Assembly: GCA_013420905.1 (NCBI GenBank)
Contig: JAAXNY010000011.1
Location: forward strand, 1,364,001 to 1,428,000
Origin: Collybia mongolica
Taxonomy: Eukaryota; Basidiomycota; Agaricomycetes; Agaricales; Clitocybaceae
Reading direction: 5' to 3'
DNA: 64,000 bases
The notes beneath the pieces were generated by a model. It worked only from the letters and a program-made list of their open reading frames with translations. It was not told the DNA's origin and did no database searches. Position 1 is the first letter of the stretch. Each line of letters begins with the position of its first letter. A program made the translations under genes and the position numbers. Positions 35,908 through 46,932 of this stretch are shown here, one piece after another.

Positions 35908-37602
35908 TAGGCGGAGCCACCAAATATAACGTCTCCAGAGCCATCTCGGTAGTGCGTCTTTCAAAGTTCAACGTTCAACCTCAATCCCTAAGATCTGTAG
36001 TGCCTGTCGATGTGCCTTTTTCTGACGCCTTACCGACGTAAGTGCCTTCTCAAGTTATTTTCCATCGACGCACTCACAATTTCACATTTCAGTAGGCAAC
36101 AAAAGCTGGCCGAGGCGCCCATTGGATTAGGACACCCATTTGATAGGGATGATGCTCACGGCGGCCATACTAACACCGATGTTTTTTATAGCCTCTCGTC
36201 TGGAACTACCCAGGGTATGCAGGACTCATCTAAAACTGGAAACAGCAAAAATAATTTCACTCAATAATATCCAAATCTATCATGTCGGTATATTCGCTCA
36301 GTGGGCCCACTGATGACAAGAATAGGTATTGTTCCTTTTCTTCAACGTTAGCGCCCTCGCCACGAAGCTCAATAAAATAACAAATATAAAGGGAGTTTAG
36401 GTGACAGCCTGTGGCATCCAATATTTTGATTCCTGGACGGCTCTATCCAATTTGCGAAAATGAAATCATCAGGCGGTGAGGTAAATCATTTACTTACCCT
36501 TGTCTGTTGGCGTCATACGCACACCTTAACTCCTGACATTTTTCAGCATTGGTGACCTTTACGTGTTGGCACCGCAGGAAAACGATCTTAAAGTCGATCT
36601 CCCATGTGTCTGGAGTAAATCTCAAAGGTCAGTGAGTTATGCGCAAGGAGCTGCGTACTGACTCCTTACACTTCACATCTTAGCATAATCGTCACCTTGG
36701 TCTACCAGTTAATGGGGCCTTTCTTATCCTTTGACGCTTTAGGATATAACATGATACTCAAAGCTGAAATACCTCCGACTCGACTCAGTGCAATACTCCA
36801 CCCTAAGTATATTTTCGTAACAAGAACTTTTCAAAACAGACGAAAGGTGGCAGGTCGGTAGGACATATGTGGGCGTCTCAGAGAAATAAAGGCACCCTTT
36901 GAAAGACTTTCGCCCACAGTTTCATGAACATGGAATACATGCTATCTTAACGCACGCAAAACCAGAGGAAGCACGGCGACTCCTCAAGGTGAAACCCAAA
37001 TTATTTATAAGTATCAATTCAGCGTGATCAAAGATCAAATATTCAATGGTATCTCCATGCTGGTGAGAGATCGTTGAACAATACACTGGATGTGTCGCTG
37101 AAAGCAATGCATTAGTTCAATTCCTTCCAAAGCGGGTTCTTTGCAAGCAGAGTCCTCAAAGGACCAAATAAGAGACATGTTTCGATGGTCGTAACACATG
37201 TTCATCGACTATCTCGTGGCAGTGTGGTAGGCCACATTATAACACCGGAAAGGTGGCGGCCCTCCGTATTAACATTGCGGTGGCAGCAACCTTTTTTCCT
37301 TACAGAAAGTGGTGATTGCCTTGGCGATGAGCTTTTTTGGTTCCCTTTCGCAGTTGATGAAAGGCTGGTATCGCGGCGGTGTACTACTAAACTGGGCCCC
37401 CCCGCAGAACATCAAAACTACCTCCATTGACGACCACCCCGTTCTCAACCCGAAATTCATCGAGTTAGCATTCAATAAGTGGTCCTTGCGAAGGTCTCTG
37501 CTTATGGACGCAAATTGTTTGAAACCAATGCTATACAACAAATGTTCGAACTGCAAGAAAAGTTCCCTGGAAGTACGTATCTTCCCATTTCCCGGCGTTT
37601 GA
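35908..37602 (+). pseudogene. GMC oxidoreductase relic
   Basis: Plus-strand pieces appear in the order expected for a glucose-methanol-choline (FAD) oxidoreductase. MLGGATKYN near 35910 matches signature 1, which is usually GKxLGGSSxxN. APIGLGHPFDRDDAHGGH is near 36115. IGDLYVLAPQENDLKVDLP, near 36550, matches the SGIGxxxxLxxxxIxxxVDLPGVG block, with the final GVG replaced by CVW. LSRGSV is at about 37210, and KTTSIDDHPVLNPKF near 37410 corresponds to the SRGSVxIxSxDPxxxPxIxPxYF block. Stops and frame changes separate the pieces, and the N-terminal FAD GxGxxG loop and the C-terminal His/Asn catalytic end are not found. Such enzymes oxidise alcohols and feed H2O2 to lignin peroxidases. Identification rests on these motifs only. 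Confidence 0.5.
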
Positions 37603-39051
37603 TCATTGACTAAACCTCCAAAAATGTTCTCAGGAAACGTCACGATGCCGGTGCAGTGGGTAGAGGTAATCTGATCCTTGTTATATTTTTATGGTCGCCG
37701 GTCTGACCACCGAATCATGATAGCCAGTTGGTGTTAGTGCTGGGATAATGTCTGGTGGCGCCGCGACCTAATTCTCTTTAACGAAACTACCTTAGCTAAG
37801 TATCATTGAAACAGCCTCCCTTCTCCCACCCGCGAAGAACGGGGTTGATTCGGGAGGAAAGCCTACAGGTAAACCCTATGACGTTTTAGAGCCGTGTCCA
37901 TATCAAACTTTCTGTTCAAAATAACGAAAATACGTGTAACTGATGGGTTAGTCATGCCTCTTTTGATTTCTGGCCGTCGCCCAGGTGTGACTTGGTCGAT
38001 ACCCTAGATTTGATAGGATCTGAACACGAGGCCGACACATGAACTGGCAGCATAACCCATCGGTAAAATACCCTACTAGTAAAGTTATACAAGAGTAGAT
38101 ATATGTATGGTTGAATTTTTTTTCATAAACAAGATTGCCCTTCATGATCAATATTCAGACCGAAACGGCGAACTCGGAACGGCAGTGCTTAATGTTTGAG
38201 TTTGGTTTGGCTACTTGGTGGCAGTGAGCGCGAGCATTGAAGCAAATATGCTAATTATTTTTTTCAATAGAACGTTATGTTCTTCCCGGCTCAAGAGGTA
38301 GATGGCGAAATGATTGAATATTGAACGTTGAACGTTGAACACCCAAGTGTCGGTGCGACTGGTAACAGACTACAATTATACATCGCACCGTCAACATTAC
38401 AACCCGGCCATATACTAAGCCCCGGCAATGACAACCTGTTTGACGCTCGTCGTGGCCACCCAGCGTTCAAATTGGGCGGGTACACTCTTGTGTGTGCGAT
38501 GGATCATGCATCATGATTGAAGTTGAAAAGATTAAATAGTTGTATAGACTCGCGTTAGCCTAATATTAGTCTGAGCATGACTGGCAATTGCGAGCGTTGG
38601 CTCGGGATCCTTCGCAGACCTAGGGTACTGCTGCCTACCGAACAGTGACCTGTCTAGGCTCAGACACGGTTTCGATGATACTTGAACTGTATTGTGAAGT
38701 CTGAGAAAGGCTGGATATGGGGCCTTAAGTTTGTGGATCTACATACTTCGCACCGGCAAGACATTAAACGTCAATATCGCCAATAGATCCGATATTGTCA
38801 TGCTAATACCACGGCTGTAAGTACCATTGAATGGTACCTGATTTTGGCAAAAGAGATTAAGTCGCAATGCACGAAGTGTAACATTCGCTTTCAATGGGGT
38901 TTGGCCGTGAATACTGTTACTTCCGATTTTGAGCAGGTTGCAATTAGATTGGCGTTTGAGGGGCCAACCACGACGACAGTACACAAAGCGATCGAGAGCA
39001 TCTAACACTAGTTAAGCTGAACCCCGGAGTATTAACCCCGCATTACGAGTT
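37603..39051. other. Gene-poor stretch
   Basis: No supported gene. A short repeat (gaacgttgaacgttgaac) lies near 38322, and several ORFs under 100 codons lie on both strands (for example 38739-39008). Probably decayed sequence continuing from the GMC relic. Confidence 0.4.
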
Positions 39052-40892
39052 TTAGCCCGGTTCAACCCGCTTACTCCCACTTCTACCCCTCGGGCCAAGC
39101 GCGAGGGATATCACCCCGCTTCCACTCTGCGCATTCCCGATCCTACCCCTTCGAGTAGTTGATGTTAGCGGTACCTTAAAGTCCTTCGGCTCATAATCCC
39201 ACGTCGCGTATAGCCGTGCGTCGGGTAGCACTGGCCTTGAGGGAGCATCTCCTGCTTTTCCCCCCATTCCATTGGGGAACTCCTTTGATTTTGTGGTCAC
39301 AGGCGTCGGGGGTACTGCATCGGACGGCGGGATTGTATTCGCGTTCCAGGGAGCTGGAACACCAGGACCATAAACAAGATGCTTGGACCCTCTTTGGAGG
39401 ACAGGAGGATGAGTAAGTCGACTCGTCCGAGATAGAATTGCAGGCTGGGTTGCGGTTCTGAATTGGCTGTACTTATTCTGTGAATTATAGTACTCACCGG
39501 GAGGACGTGGCGAGCTAAATCCGGTATACGCGATGATTGTTGACTGATTAGCGGTGTTAGCCGCTCGTTAGAGGAAATAGGCCTTGGAATTGTGGCTGGG
39601 AACTTGAACTCTTTCTCTTTACCGTCGGCTTTAGCCTTAAAATCACTGCCTGTGTCTCCTATGGCAATGGGGTACGTGGGCCCGATGATCGAGACCCTCG
39701 GTGTACACGGTGCAACACTCGAATACAAAGTATCTGGAGGATCCCACCGCGGATTGTTTTGTATAAGCGATAGTAGAGCCATAGCAACTTTATGCCTTGA
39801 TGGGGTGGGGGAGTTAGTGTGGGGAGGAGGTGGGTGGGTAAGGATGTGGTGGTATGCCGAAAATAGTGCTGGCTCGGTTTGTGGCGTGGGGAGGCGTGGG
39901 TGACGGAGTTGGGGGGGTTGCGACTGGGGCTGCGTCGATGGGAGGTGCCATTCTGCGACACCAGAGAGGGACGACTGGGAATAGGGGACTTGGACGAGAT
40001 AGTCAGACGCTGATGTCGACGTTAGTGGTTGAGAAAGCGATAAAGGAGGTTTGTCGTTTTTAGAGTCATCCGAGGGTAATGATGGGGGCTCAAATTGCGC
40101 TGGATGTGTTGTTCGAGGCTCCTGAGATGCAACTGGCGAAGGTGGTGCATCACTCGTTGTCGGAAATGGTGGTAGGAAGTCAGGAATGTGGGCCGGAGGG
40201 TTCCAGCTAGAGGTGCGCGCGCGCTTCCTTGCTGGAGACGACGGATTGGATATAGGAGATAGCGGTAATGGGGGCGTCAAAAGATGAGGTAGGTCCAGTT
40301 TTCGGTTGAGAGGTGTAGTTGATCTTGGTGGTGGCATGTCGGTTTCCATCACGTCTTCTATCGCGGGTTCGTCAGGTATTGCTTCATCTGACGTTGACAT
40401 TTCGTCCTCGTCTTTTCCCTCGTCTTCAGTTTCGTCAAACGGTGATGGTGTGAAGGGTGTGTAACGTAAAGGAATCGCATCGTCTCGATCCCGTCCTAGC
40501 CCATCCGCAAGTTGGGCTGGAAAGCATGAGATAAAGGAAAAGGCGAATATGGCAAGGCCAAACTGACCTTTGAACTCGTTTAGATCTTCAACTCTTCTTG
40601 CTGAGTTGAAAGCATAGTGCCTTAGTTCCTTGGCTTCGGACGAGTAATATTCACTGAGTTCGTCGGCACCTGAACCCAATTCTTCTAGAGCACTAACAGC
40701 GTCCCAAACAGAAAGGCCAGTCCTCCCGTCGTGTTGTGCGTACTTGGCGCACGTCGTCGATAGGAGCGTTAAGTAACGCGAAAGAAGGTCTGTGAGCACG
40801 AGGGAAGCCTGAGACGATGAGCGAGAAAAGCCATGGGCATGGAGAGTTCTGTGTGTTGCAGATTCGAGCAGCTTGTACGAACCGCCTTCCAT
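39052..40892 (-). CDS. TFIID subunit TAF8-like (histone fold plus TAF8 C-terminal motif)
   Basis: Three exons on the minus strand: 40892-40568, 40516-39498 and 39477-39052, giving 589 residues. Residues 5-110 form a bromodomain-associated histone fold (YKLLESATHRTLHAHGFSRS, SLVLTDLLSRYLTLLSTTCA, SVWDAVSALEELG). After an acidic stretch (DETEDEGKDEDEM) comes IPDFLPPFP near residue 218, the hallmark of the TAF8 C-terminal region that binds TAF2 or TAF6. The rest is Pro/Ser-rich, ending in a part with TWDYEPKDFKVP that looks conserved. TAF8 pairs with TAF10 inside TFIID during promoter recognition. TAF3 and SAGA Spt7 have the same fold, but the FLPPFP motif favours TAF8. The second intron is only 20 nt by this model (39478-39497), which is shorter than splicing normally allows, so this border needs transcript data. 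A longer acceptor choice (AAGTACAG, exon from 39469) would change frame. Confidence 0.78.
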
Positions 40893-41729
40893 AGTCTTTT
40901 CAGTGCTGTTCCCAACGATGCCTCCAGGTTCCCGTCGATTCCTCAGAGTTTCGTCGTGGTTCGCGTTTGGCTGTGTTTCCCACGCTATCAGTATGCGAAA
41001 ATCAAATGCGCCCACGAAACTCTCATTTCTTCCATCGATTTCAATTCATCTGCCTCAAATGCCATTAATACTATCTCGTGCACCACAGCCGACCAACGAG
41101 GCTATCTCTCTTCTCTCAGCAAATAAATAACCTGAGGCGTGAACAAGCTTTGGGAATATCTCTTCTCCCAAGAATCATCATATAGAGTACTTCGTCCATT
41201 TACCACCCGTCAACGCCCCCGCAGAACTCACCCTATTACGACAAGCTAACGTCCCCGTCATTTAGTTGATCACATACCCTGGTGGTGATGGGACTTGGGA
41301 CAACCAGGAATATTGCATGTACGATGGTCAGCGCCGGAGCATAAACACAACTTGGTCAGATGGGTCGCACACTCCTGCGAGTTGCAATACGATTGATTTT
41401 CTCATGCAAGGTCGGTGACAAGCATTACCTCGGGGCGCATAGAGTTGACAACAGCTGTATCCAAACGTGAGCTTTCATCACAGCCTAAGTGCTTGAACGC
41501 CTAGATAGGACAGGACGTAAAGAAGTCTCTGGAGCCCCGCCATGACCTCTTGGATATACAAACCGGCTTGATGCATCTCCACCCACGTATGTTCTTCTCT
41601 GAGTAATGCACCAAACTAATTAAAATGTGAAGAATCGCTTTAAACAATACAAGGGCGTATCCATCTGCTAAAGTAAAGACCGAGAACTCCAAAATTATTC
41701 CATCACCTGGAGCCCAATAATCGGATAAC
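40893..41729. other. Intergenic between TAF8-like and hydrophobin genes
   Basis: Upstream region of the TAF8-like gene and 3' flank of the hydrophobin gene. Short plus-strand ORFs at 40833-41130 overlap the TAF8 start on the other strand and look like shadows. No gene seen. Confidence 0.4.
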
Positions 41730-42166
41730 TCAGAGAGCGCCATTGATGGGGCTGCAGCCAATAGCAACAAGTCCGTCTGGAACATAAAATCAGTTGAATA
41801 TCTGGACGGAAGAGACGGTTAGCCCTACTGAAGCTATTGTTCTCGCAGCAAACCGGTTGCGAGGTGCTAAAGAGAAGAAATCACAAATAAGTACTAAGTA
41901 GATGAAGAAGATGCTAACCAGGATGTGCCGCCACCAAGACCAATAACTGAGATGGGACTGCAATTTTGGCCAACCATGCCAGTCAGACCCTGAGCAGTGA
42001 GCCCGACTATGGCGAGGATGTTTGAACCTTCAGCAGATTGGCTCTGTTGAAGCTGGTTGCAGCATTGGACAGGACCAGTGTTGCACTTGTACTCATTGCC
42101 GTATGGGGCCGCAGCGGCTGAGAGAATGAGAGAGAGAGCGGCAAAAACAGCAACTTTGGAGAACAT
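41730..42166 (-). CDS. Class I hydrophobin
   Basis: Three exons on the minus strand: 42166-41919, 41866-41829 and 41776-41730, giving 110 residues. The signal peptide is MFSKVAVFAALSLILSAAAA. All eight cysteines are present with spacing C-X6-CC-X32-C-X13-C-X5-CC-X12-C, which is class I. Hydrophobins self-assemble at air-water interfaces into amyloid-like rodlets that coat aerial hyphae and fruit bodies. The intron positions (after the fifth Cys region and before NGLVAIGC) are the common ones in agaricomycete hydrophobins. A good TATA box lies about 80 bp upstream of the ATG. A longer in-frame upstream reading is ignored because the signal peptide starts at this Met. Confidence 0.96.
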
Positions 42167-42246
42167 TCTAAAAGAGAGGAATGGTTTGGCAAAGCAGAGA
42201 AGAAGAGGCGATTTGTTGAATTGAAAAAACAGAAAGATGGTGAGTT

Positions 42247-42254
42247 CTTTTATA
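42247..42254 (-). promoter_or_regulatory. TATA box of the hydrophobin gene
   Basis: TATAAAAG on the minus strand, about 80 bp before the hydrophobin ATG. This spacing suits a strongly expressed, regulated gene. The first possible transcription start would be around 42215-42225. Confidence 0.6.
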
Positions 42255-42870
42255 CCTCTACCCCACAGGCACCTCGCCTGATTGGGCAGCGCAAGTGTGG
42301 ATGCTATGGCCAGTGCAGACATCTTGGGGGTCTAACAGAATCGGCTAGCATTTAGCGAGCGATCTTTTGTAAGGGAGGTCAGGGACGTTGTGCCCTACAC
42401 GATTATTACTTATAGACGGAGCCATGAATTCGATTTCGCTCCAGACTCCTGCATTGGCGACTAATAGCAGGTAAATTTACTACGGCAGCAGGGTCTGGCC
42501 CCCTATGTGCAGTGCGCCGGTGGTCCACATCATTTGTATTTGGCTTTTAATCACAGTCATAATAGAGAACCTTTCGATAATTCTGACTTCCACCTCCACT
42601 ACACTAATGAAAGCTAAGGACTTTCGGAAGAAATCGCCTCGGCAGACCAAGTGAAAGGATGTGGTTATGGCTCGCGTCGGGTACATAGCATCAAACCCTC
42701 TAAGGGAAGCTTGGGACCAATCCACTGTTATAGTTCGTTATGAACAGCATGTGCGTATGTATAGTCCTCTTTTCAAAGTAGATACTCGTGAATTCGTCAA
42801 TGTGAGGGTAGATTACGCGGGTCTTAAACAAACCGAAACAGATTTCTGTGCTCTGTCTTCATCTCGAACA
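42255..42870. other. Divergent intergenic region, hydrophobin and HMCES
   Basis: Space between the hydrophobin promoter (-) and the SRAP gene (+). ORFs at 42480-42725 (-) and 42661-42945 (+) have no recognisable features. Confidence 0.4.
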
Positions 42871-44429
42871 ATGTGTGGACGTTTCTCTCTCCGTCTCCCC
42901 GTAAGTCTTCCATCTTCTCTAATTTACACAACTCACACCATATAGGCCCATGAAATCCGCCAAATACCTGGACACGATGACGTCGAAGTCGATGAATGGG
43001 TCGATGAGGACCAATTTGTTCCACGATACAATATCGCACCGCGTACGCAGGGAGCCGTTCTACGGCGGCGCGACCCAGGACCGGCAGAAACGTCGGACTT
43101 CAGCGATGCGTCTGGTTCTCAAGGCGCAGTGACTAGCGGTACCCAAGCTTCCAGCAGTAAGAGAAGCGCGCGCCCCCAGTACATTCTACAATCTATGAAA
43201 TGGGGGCTGGTTCCACACTGGAGCAAGTTCGAAGACAAGACCCTTAGCACCACAAACGCGCGCTCTGAGAACTTGGTTGAAGGAGGGGGGATGTGGGCGA
43301 GCATCAAGGGGAGAAAGCGGTGTGCCGTGCTTTGCCAAGGGTACGCGTGATGCTCCTCTCCCAGCTTCTCCGGGCATGATTTCATCTCTGTAGGTACTAC
43401 GAATGGCTTAACCGAGGCAAGGACAAGCTTCCACACTTTACGAAACACCGGGATGGGAAGCTCATGCTCATGGCTGGCTTGTACGACTGTGTTACCCTTG
43501 AAGGTAAAGCTACGTTGCCATGCCCCTCCCACAGACCCAATTAATCAACACTCCATACCCAGGTGAAACCACTCCCCTCTGGACGTTTACCATCGTTACA
43601 ACGTCGGCAAACAGTGAATTCTCCTGGTTGCATGACCGGCAACCTGTCATCCTTTCTACCCCCACCGCGCTCCACGCGTGGCTTGATACATCCCTGCAAG
43701 CCTGGACGCCCGAGCTCACGAAGCTGGTGGAGCCGTACCACGACGAGACTTCTCCTCTTGAATGGTTCGTGCCCGTCAACTCTTCCTACGCACTTAGATT
43801 CTCAACCGCGTACACCAGCTATCAGGTTCCCAAGGAGGTTGGGAAAGTTGGTATCGAATCATCCACGTTCATCGAGCCCGTATCCAATCGTAAAGACGGG
43901 ATCCAGGCGATGTTCTCGAAACAAAGGCAGAAGCAATCGAGGCACGTCGAACCCCACCCTCACAACGTCAAACCCACCAAGTCGTATTCCGATGCTCAAG
44001 CCTCCACATCTCAAGACGCCAAATTCCCACATAAGCATAATCTGAAACGTTCGCGATCGCCACAAGAGGCCCACCATGTCTCCAAACCTGAGACCACGAG
44101 CTCACCCAACAAGAAACTCAAACTTACGAAATCTCAGAGTCCCGAGTCCGAAATAGCCGTTTTCTCAACACCCCCGAAGCAATCGAAAAGTCGCTCGGGG
44201 GCACACTCAAAGGTTCGCCCACCAATTTTCTCTCTCGTTCAACTCGTTTCCATTTCAACTCCCTATAGACATCGCCTGAAAAAAGGCAATCCCAGTCACC
44301 AAAGGTGCCTACCATCTTCCTCTATATTTTCTCATACATCAGCTCATACCTAGCTCTGGCTCACTATCGAAGAAAAGTGCAGCCACGGCATCCCCTCCAA
44401 AGATCACTGCCTTTTTCAGCAAGTCCTGA
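42871..44429 (+). CDS. SRAP-domain DNA-protein crosslink factor (HMCES/YedK family)
   Basis: Six exons: 42871-42900, 42946-43340, 43394-43503, 43563-44212, 44269-44304 and 44343-44429, giving 435 residues. The protein opens with MCGRFS; Cys2, exposed after Met removal, forms the covalent bond with abasic sites. Other family parts are YNIAPRTQ, MKWGLVPHW, TTNARSENL, YYEWL (the catalytic Glu region), MAGLYD, FTIVTTSANSEFSWLHDRQPVIL (the catalytic His in HDRMP-like position, here HDRQPVIL) and PVNSSYALRF. The SRAP domain ends near residue 280. A basic, Ser/Pro-rich tail follows with NLS-like KRSRSP and NKKLKL. The extreme C-terminus reads KITAFFSKS, similar to a PCNA-interacting box. It shields abasic sites in single-stranded DNA at replication forks. 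The last intron (44305-44342) is short, 38 nt. Confidence 0.93.
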
Positions 44430-45672
44430 TGCTGCCGACATCCCCGTCTTTACCTACCACCGTTCCCAATACAAAAGAGTCCATCTTAATTTCGTAGCTT
44501 CGGCCCTGGCGCACCCTATCTTCATCTGTCTACCGTCAAAGACCAAGGTTGGAACCCTCACCTAGCATTCTCAGAAGTAATCAGGCCTTCTGGTTTGCTT
44601 AAAATACAAGAGGGTTGCTGTCCCTGTTGTACATGTATGCAACGCACAAAATGTATATTGCTTGTAATTGTAATTTTAGTGAACCGACCCTCCCTCATCC
44701 ATGATTATTTCTCAGTCTGGCGTCTATCGTCAGGACCAACCGTCGTCGAGGATCGATGGCGAGCCGAACGACAAACTCAAATCTTTTATGAGTATATGTG
44801 GGTCCCCATGATATGATATCTGCGCCAGTCACAACAATTTCCCATTTTGTGTACGCTATTTGTGCGTATTTTGCAGACACACCGAGGTCCTAGAGTACGT
44901 TTCGAGCCAATCATCCTCCCAGGCGCACTTAACTCTCCAAGACAGCCGATCTATCTCTCAGAGTCATTCAATCCATCATATTCACAGGATTAACTAAAAC
45001 GAGAAGCTGTCATTCCTGTTGCGCACGCATAACTTTCTTTCGGGCCTTGCATGTGCCTTGAAGGGTTTAGAGTTACTCATGGGTGGGAGCACCGAGTCCG
45101 CGCTCACAATGATGACAGCTCCCAACTCAGGATATGACAATTAGCGGATTGCCATGCTGTCTGCCAGTGCCTTGCCAACCGGGCACATATTATCTTATCC
45201 AAAAAGTACTACATGAGACAGACTGCGCCATCTGATTCTATTGCAACGTGCGTCCCAACCCCCTCCTTACGGAGTCGGCCGCAGATTTGGACATGGATAG
45301 CCCAGCGTTCGCCGCTTCTCGACATCACGCACTGACGTACCCAAGCGCACTGACGTAAAAGTTAAATGGAACGATGCGAGATGAAAAAATATCCCCTGCA
45401 AGACCCACTACGTTGGCCATATGCCAGTCTCCTGTCCAACAAAACCGTCACTGTCTTGTCAAAGTTCGGAAACCATGAAGACGGATTCTGGCCCCCGGTT
45501 TATAACCTCACACACTTCACACCACCACGATTCGCGCACCAGTACAAACTGCCTGTCACTACTACTGGATTATTCTGGACAGTTGTTTCTTACATCAGGG
45601 TATCGAGAGGCAAGCATTATCGCCTTAGGGGCTTTTAAAAGCAGATGCGTCCTTCTTTCATCTTACCTGTCA
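44430..45672. other. Gene-poor stretch
   Basis: No supported gene. ORFs up to 114 codons (45366-45638, 45421-45765, plus) lack features, and one runs into the hAT-like element, so it is not a real unit. Confidence 0.4.
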
Positions 45673-45680
45673 CCTGTGGG
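45673..45680. repeat. 8-bp target duplication, left (CCTGTGGG)
   Basis: Matches 46620-46627 exactly and abuts the left inverted repeat. Confidence 0.82.
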
Positions 45681-45979
45681 TAAGGCTCCAACTAGTTATA
45701 CAGTATATAGATGGTTACACAGTTTACATATTAGAAGCTACAAACGTAATACAGAAGGTTCATAGCCTGATCGTACCATTACTTTTTTTTTACTTTCAGC
45801 TTCAAGGATTGAGACGATGGCCCACCAGCAAACTCGAGACAACCCTGACCCAAAAAACATCATACCTGACGACAAAAAGCGAAAGGGTCTCGACTCTTAT
45901 TTTAAGACGGTTTCAATACTAATATTATTTTTTTCCATTATCACCATGCTTCCGTCGAAGCACCTTGGGTGGCACCATC

Positions 45980-46480
45980 TCAAACAGCCCACTCCGTATC
46001 CAAACCTTCGTCAGTAGGGCCATCGTAATTGTCTCCTCCTTCAAAGAGCTTCGTAGATTGCTGCAAATGTGTCAGGACTTTGAGAACACCCGCTCGACGG
46101 CCATGCTCCGTCTCACTCGTGATCTCTTCCCCATCACTTGCATAAATGGATTCCGGTGCCTCGTTGTCCAGTGCATCACTACGTTTGGGTGGTCGGTATG
46201 ACTTGTCCTTCAGATCGTCATCATTGTCCTTGGTCTTGTTGGCGAGGATGGGTGCCGCATCTGAAGGAGAATTGACAAAGTGACCGCGCGCGTGGAGCTC
46301 GCTAGCACACAGCAAGGCACCGTTCTCGACAGCATCCCCATCGGGCTTGGACGCATCTTTCGGAATGACGATTTTAAGACTAGGACGGGATTCTGCCGGT
46401 CATGATAAGATTTTTTACTTGATCCTCAGATGTTCTCACTAACCTTGAGCTTGGCGGGGTTTAGTCGTGGCTTCCACCGT
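45980..46480 (-). CDS. Unknown ORF inside the hAT-like element, possibly a captured or remnant gene
   Basis: Two pieces on the minus strand, about 46480-46444 and 46392-45980, joined by a 51-nt GT-AG intron, give about 150 residues without a break. The protein is hydrophilic, with Lys/Asp/Glu patches (NKTKDNDDDLKDKSYRPPKR, SIYASDGEEITSETEHGRR). It ends in GLDTEWAV and a stop. I see no start ATG: the frame opens with GTG GAA near the right subterminal repeats, so the 5' end may have been lost. There is no BED finger, DDE or hAT dimerisation motif. It could be the N-terminal disordered part of a deleted transposase or a host exon pair caught by the transposon. Confidence 0.35.
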
Positions 46481-46488
46481 GTATATAC

Positions 46489-46550
46489 TGTTTATTAAAC
46501 AGTATATAGATGGTTATACCGTTTATTAAACAGTATATAGATGGTTATAC
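46489..46550. repeat. 31-bp tandem repeat, two copies
   Basis: Copies at 46489-46519 and 46520-46550 (unit ends in acagtatatagatggttatac). They lie just inside the right end of the hAT-like element and share their core with the left subterminal region. Confidence 0.8.
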
Positions 46551-46619
46551 CGTTTAGACAACCGTTTATGTATACTTGGTCCTCCGAGAGTAAACATAAA
46601 CTAAACGGTTGGAGCCTTA

Positions 46620-46627
46620 CCTGTGGG
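46620..46627. repeat. 8-bp target duplication, right (CCTGTGGG)
   Basis: Partner of 45673-45680. Confidence 0.82.
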
Positions 46628-46932
46628 TCGAGAACCAAGTTCGAGTAGGTTTCTCCAAGTCACATCCATATTGGGGTGGCCCTCCTAAACTCCACATGAG
46701 AACGATTCAATCGGATTACTCAAGAACATTGAACGACATGGCAGGCAGCAGCTCGTCACTGACATGAGGATCTAATAACCCGCATAAGGATCCGCCGTAG
46801 GGTGAAGTCCAAAAAGTTTACATGCATCATACAGAGCCGCCTTATGGTAACAGACAGACAAAACTTCATCCCGTTAACCCGAACTTCATATCCGTATCTG
46901 ACGGGACTCCTCAAAATGTTTATGAGGCGTAG

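Larger units (their letters stand above)
45681..46619. mobile_element. hAT-like non-autonomous DNA transposon, 939 bp
   Basis: The ends are perfect 12-bp inverted repeats (TAAGGCTCCAAC at 45681-45692 and its complement at 46608-46619), flanked by identical 8-bp direct repeats CCTGTGGG (45673-45680 and 46620-46627). An 8-bp duplication is characteristic of the hAT superfamily. Inside the ends is a repeated motif (acagtatatagatggttaya): once on the left (45699-45718) and twice on the right, within a 31-bp tandem repeat (46489-46550). Such subterminal repeats are usual transposase-binding sites in hAT elements. No transposase is recognisable. The minus strand carries an intron-containing ORF (see separate entry). 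Confidence 0.8.

Noticed and set aside
38322..38340. gaacgtt repeats as a CRISPR-like or regulatory array
   Set aside because: Only about three short copies with no spacers; CRISPR is not expected in a fungal nuclear genome.
41501..41785. 94-codon minus ORF
   Set aside because: It is the hydrophobin last exon read in another frame.
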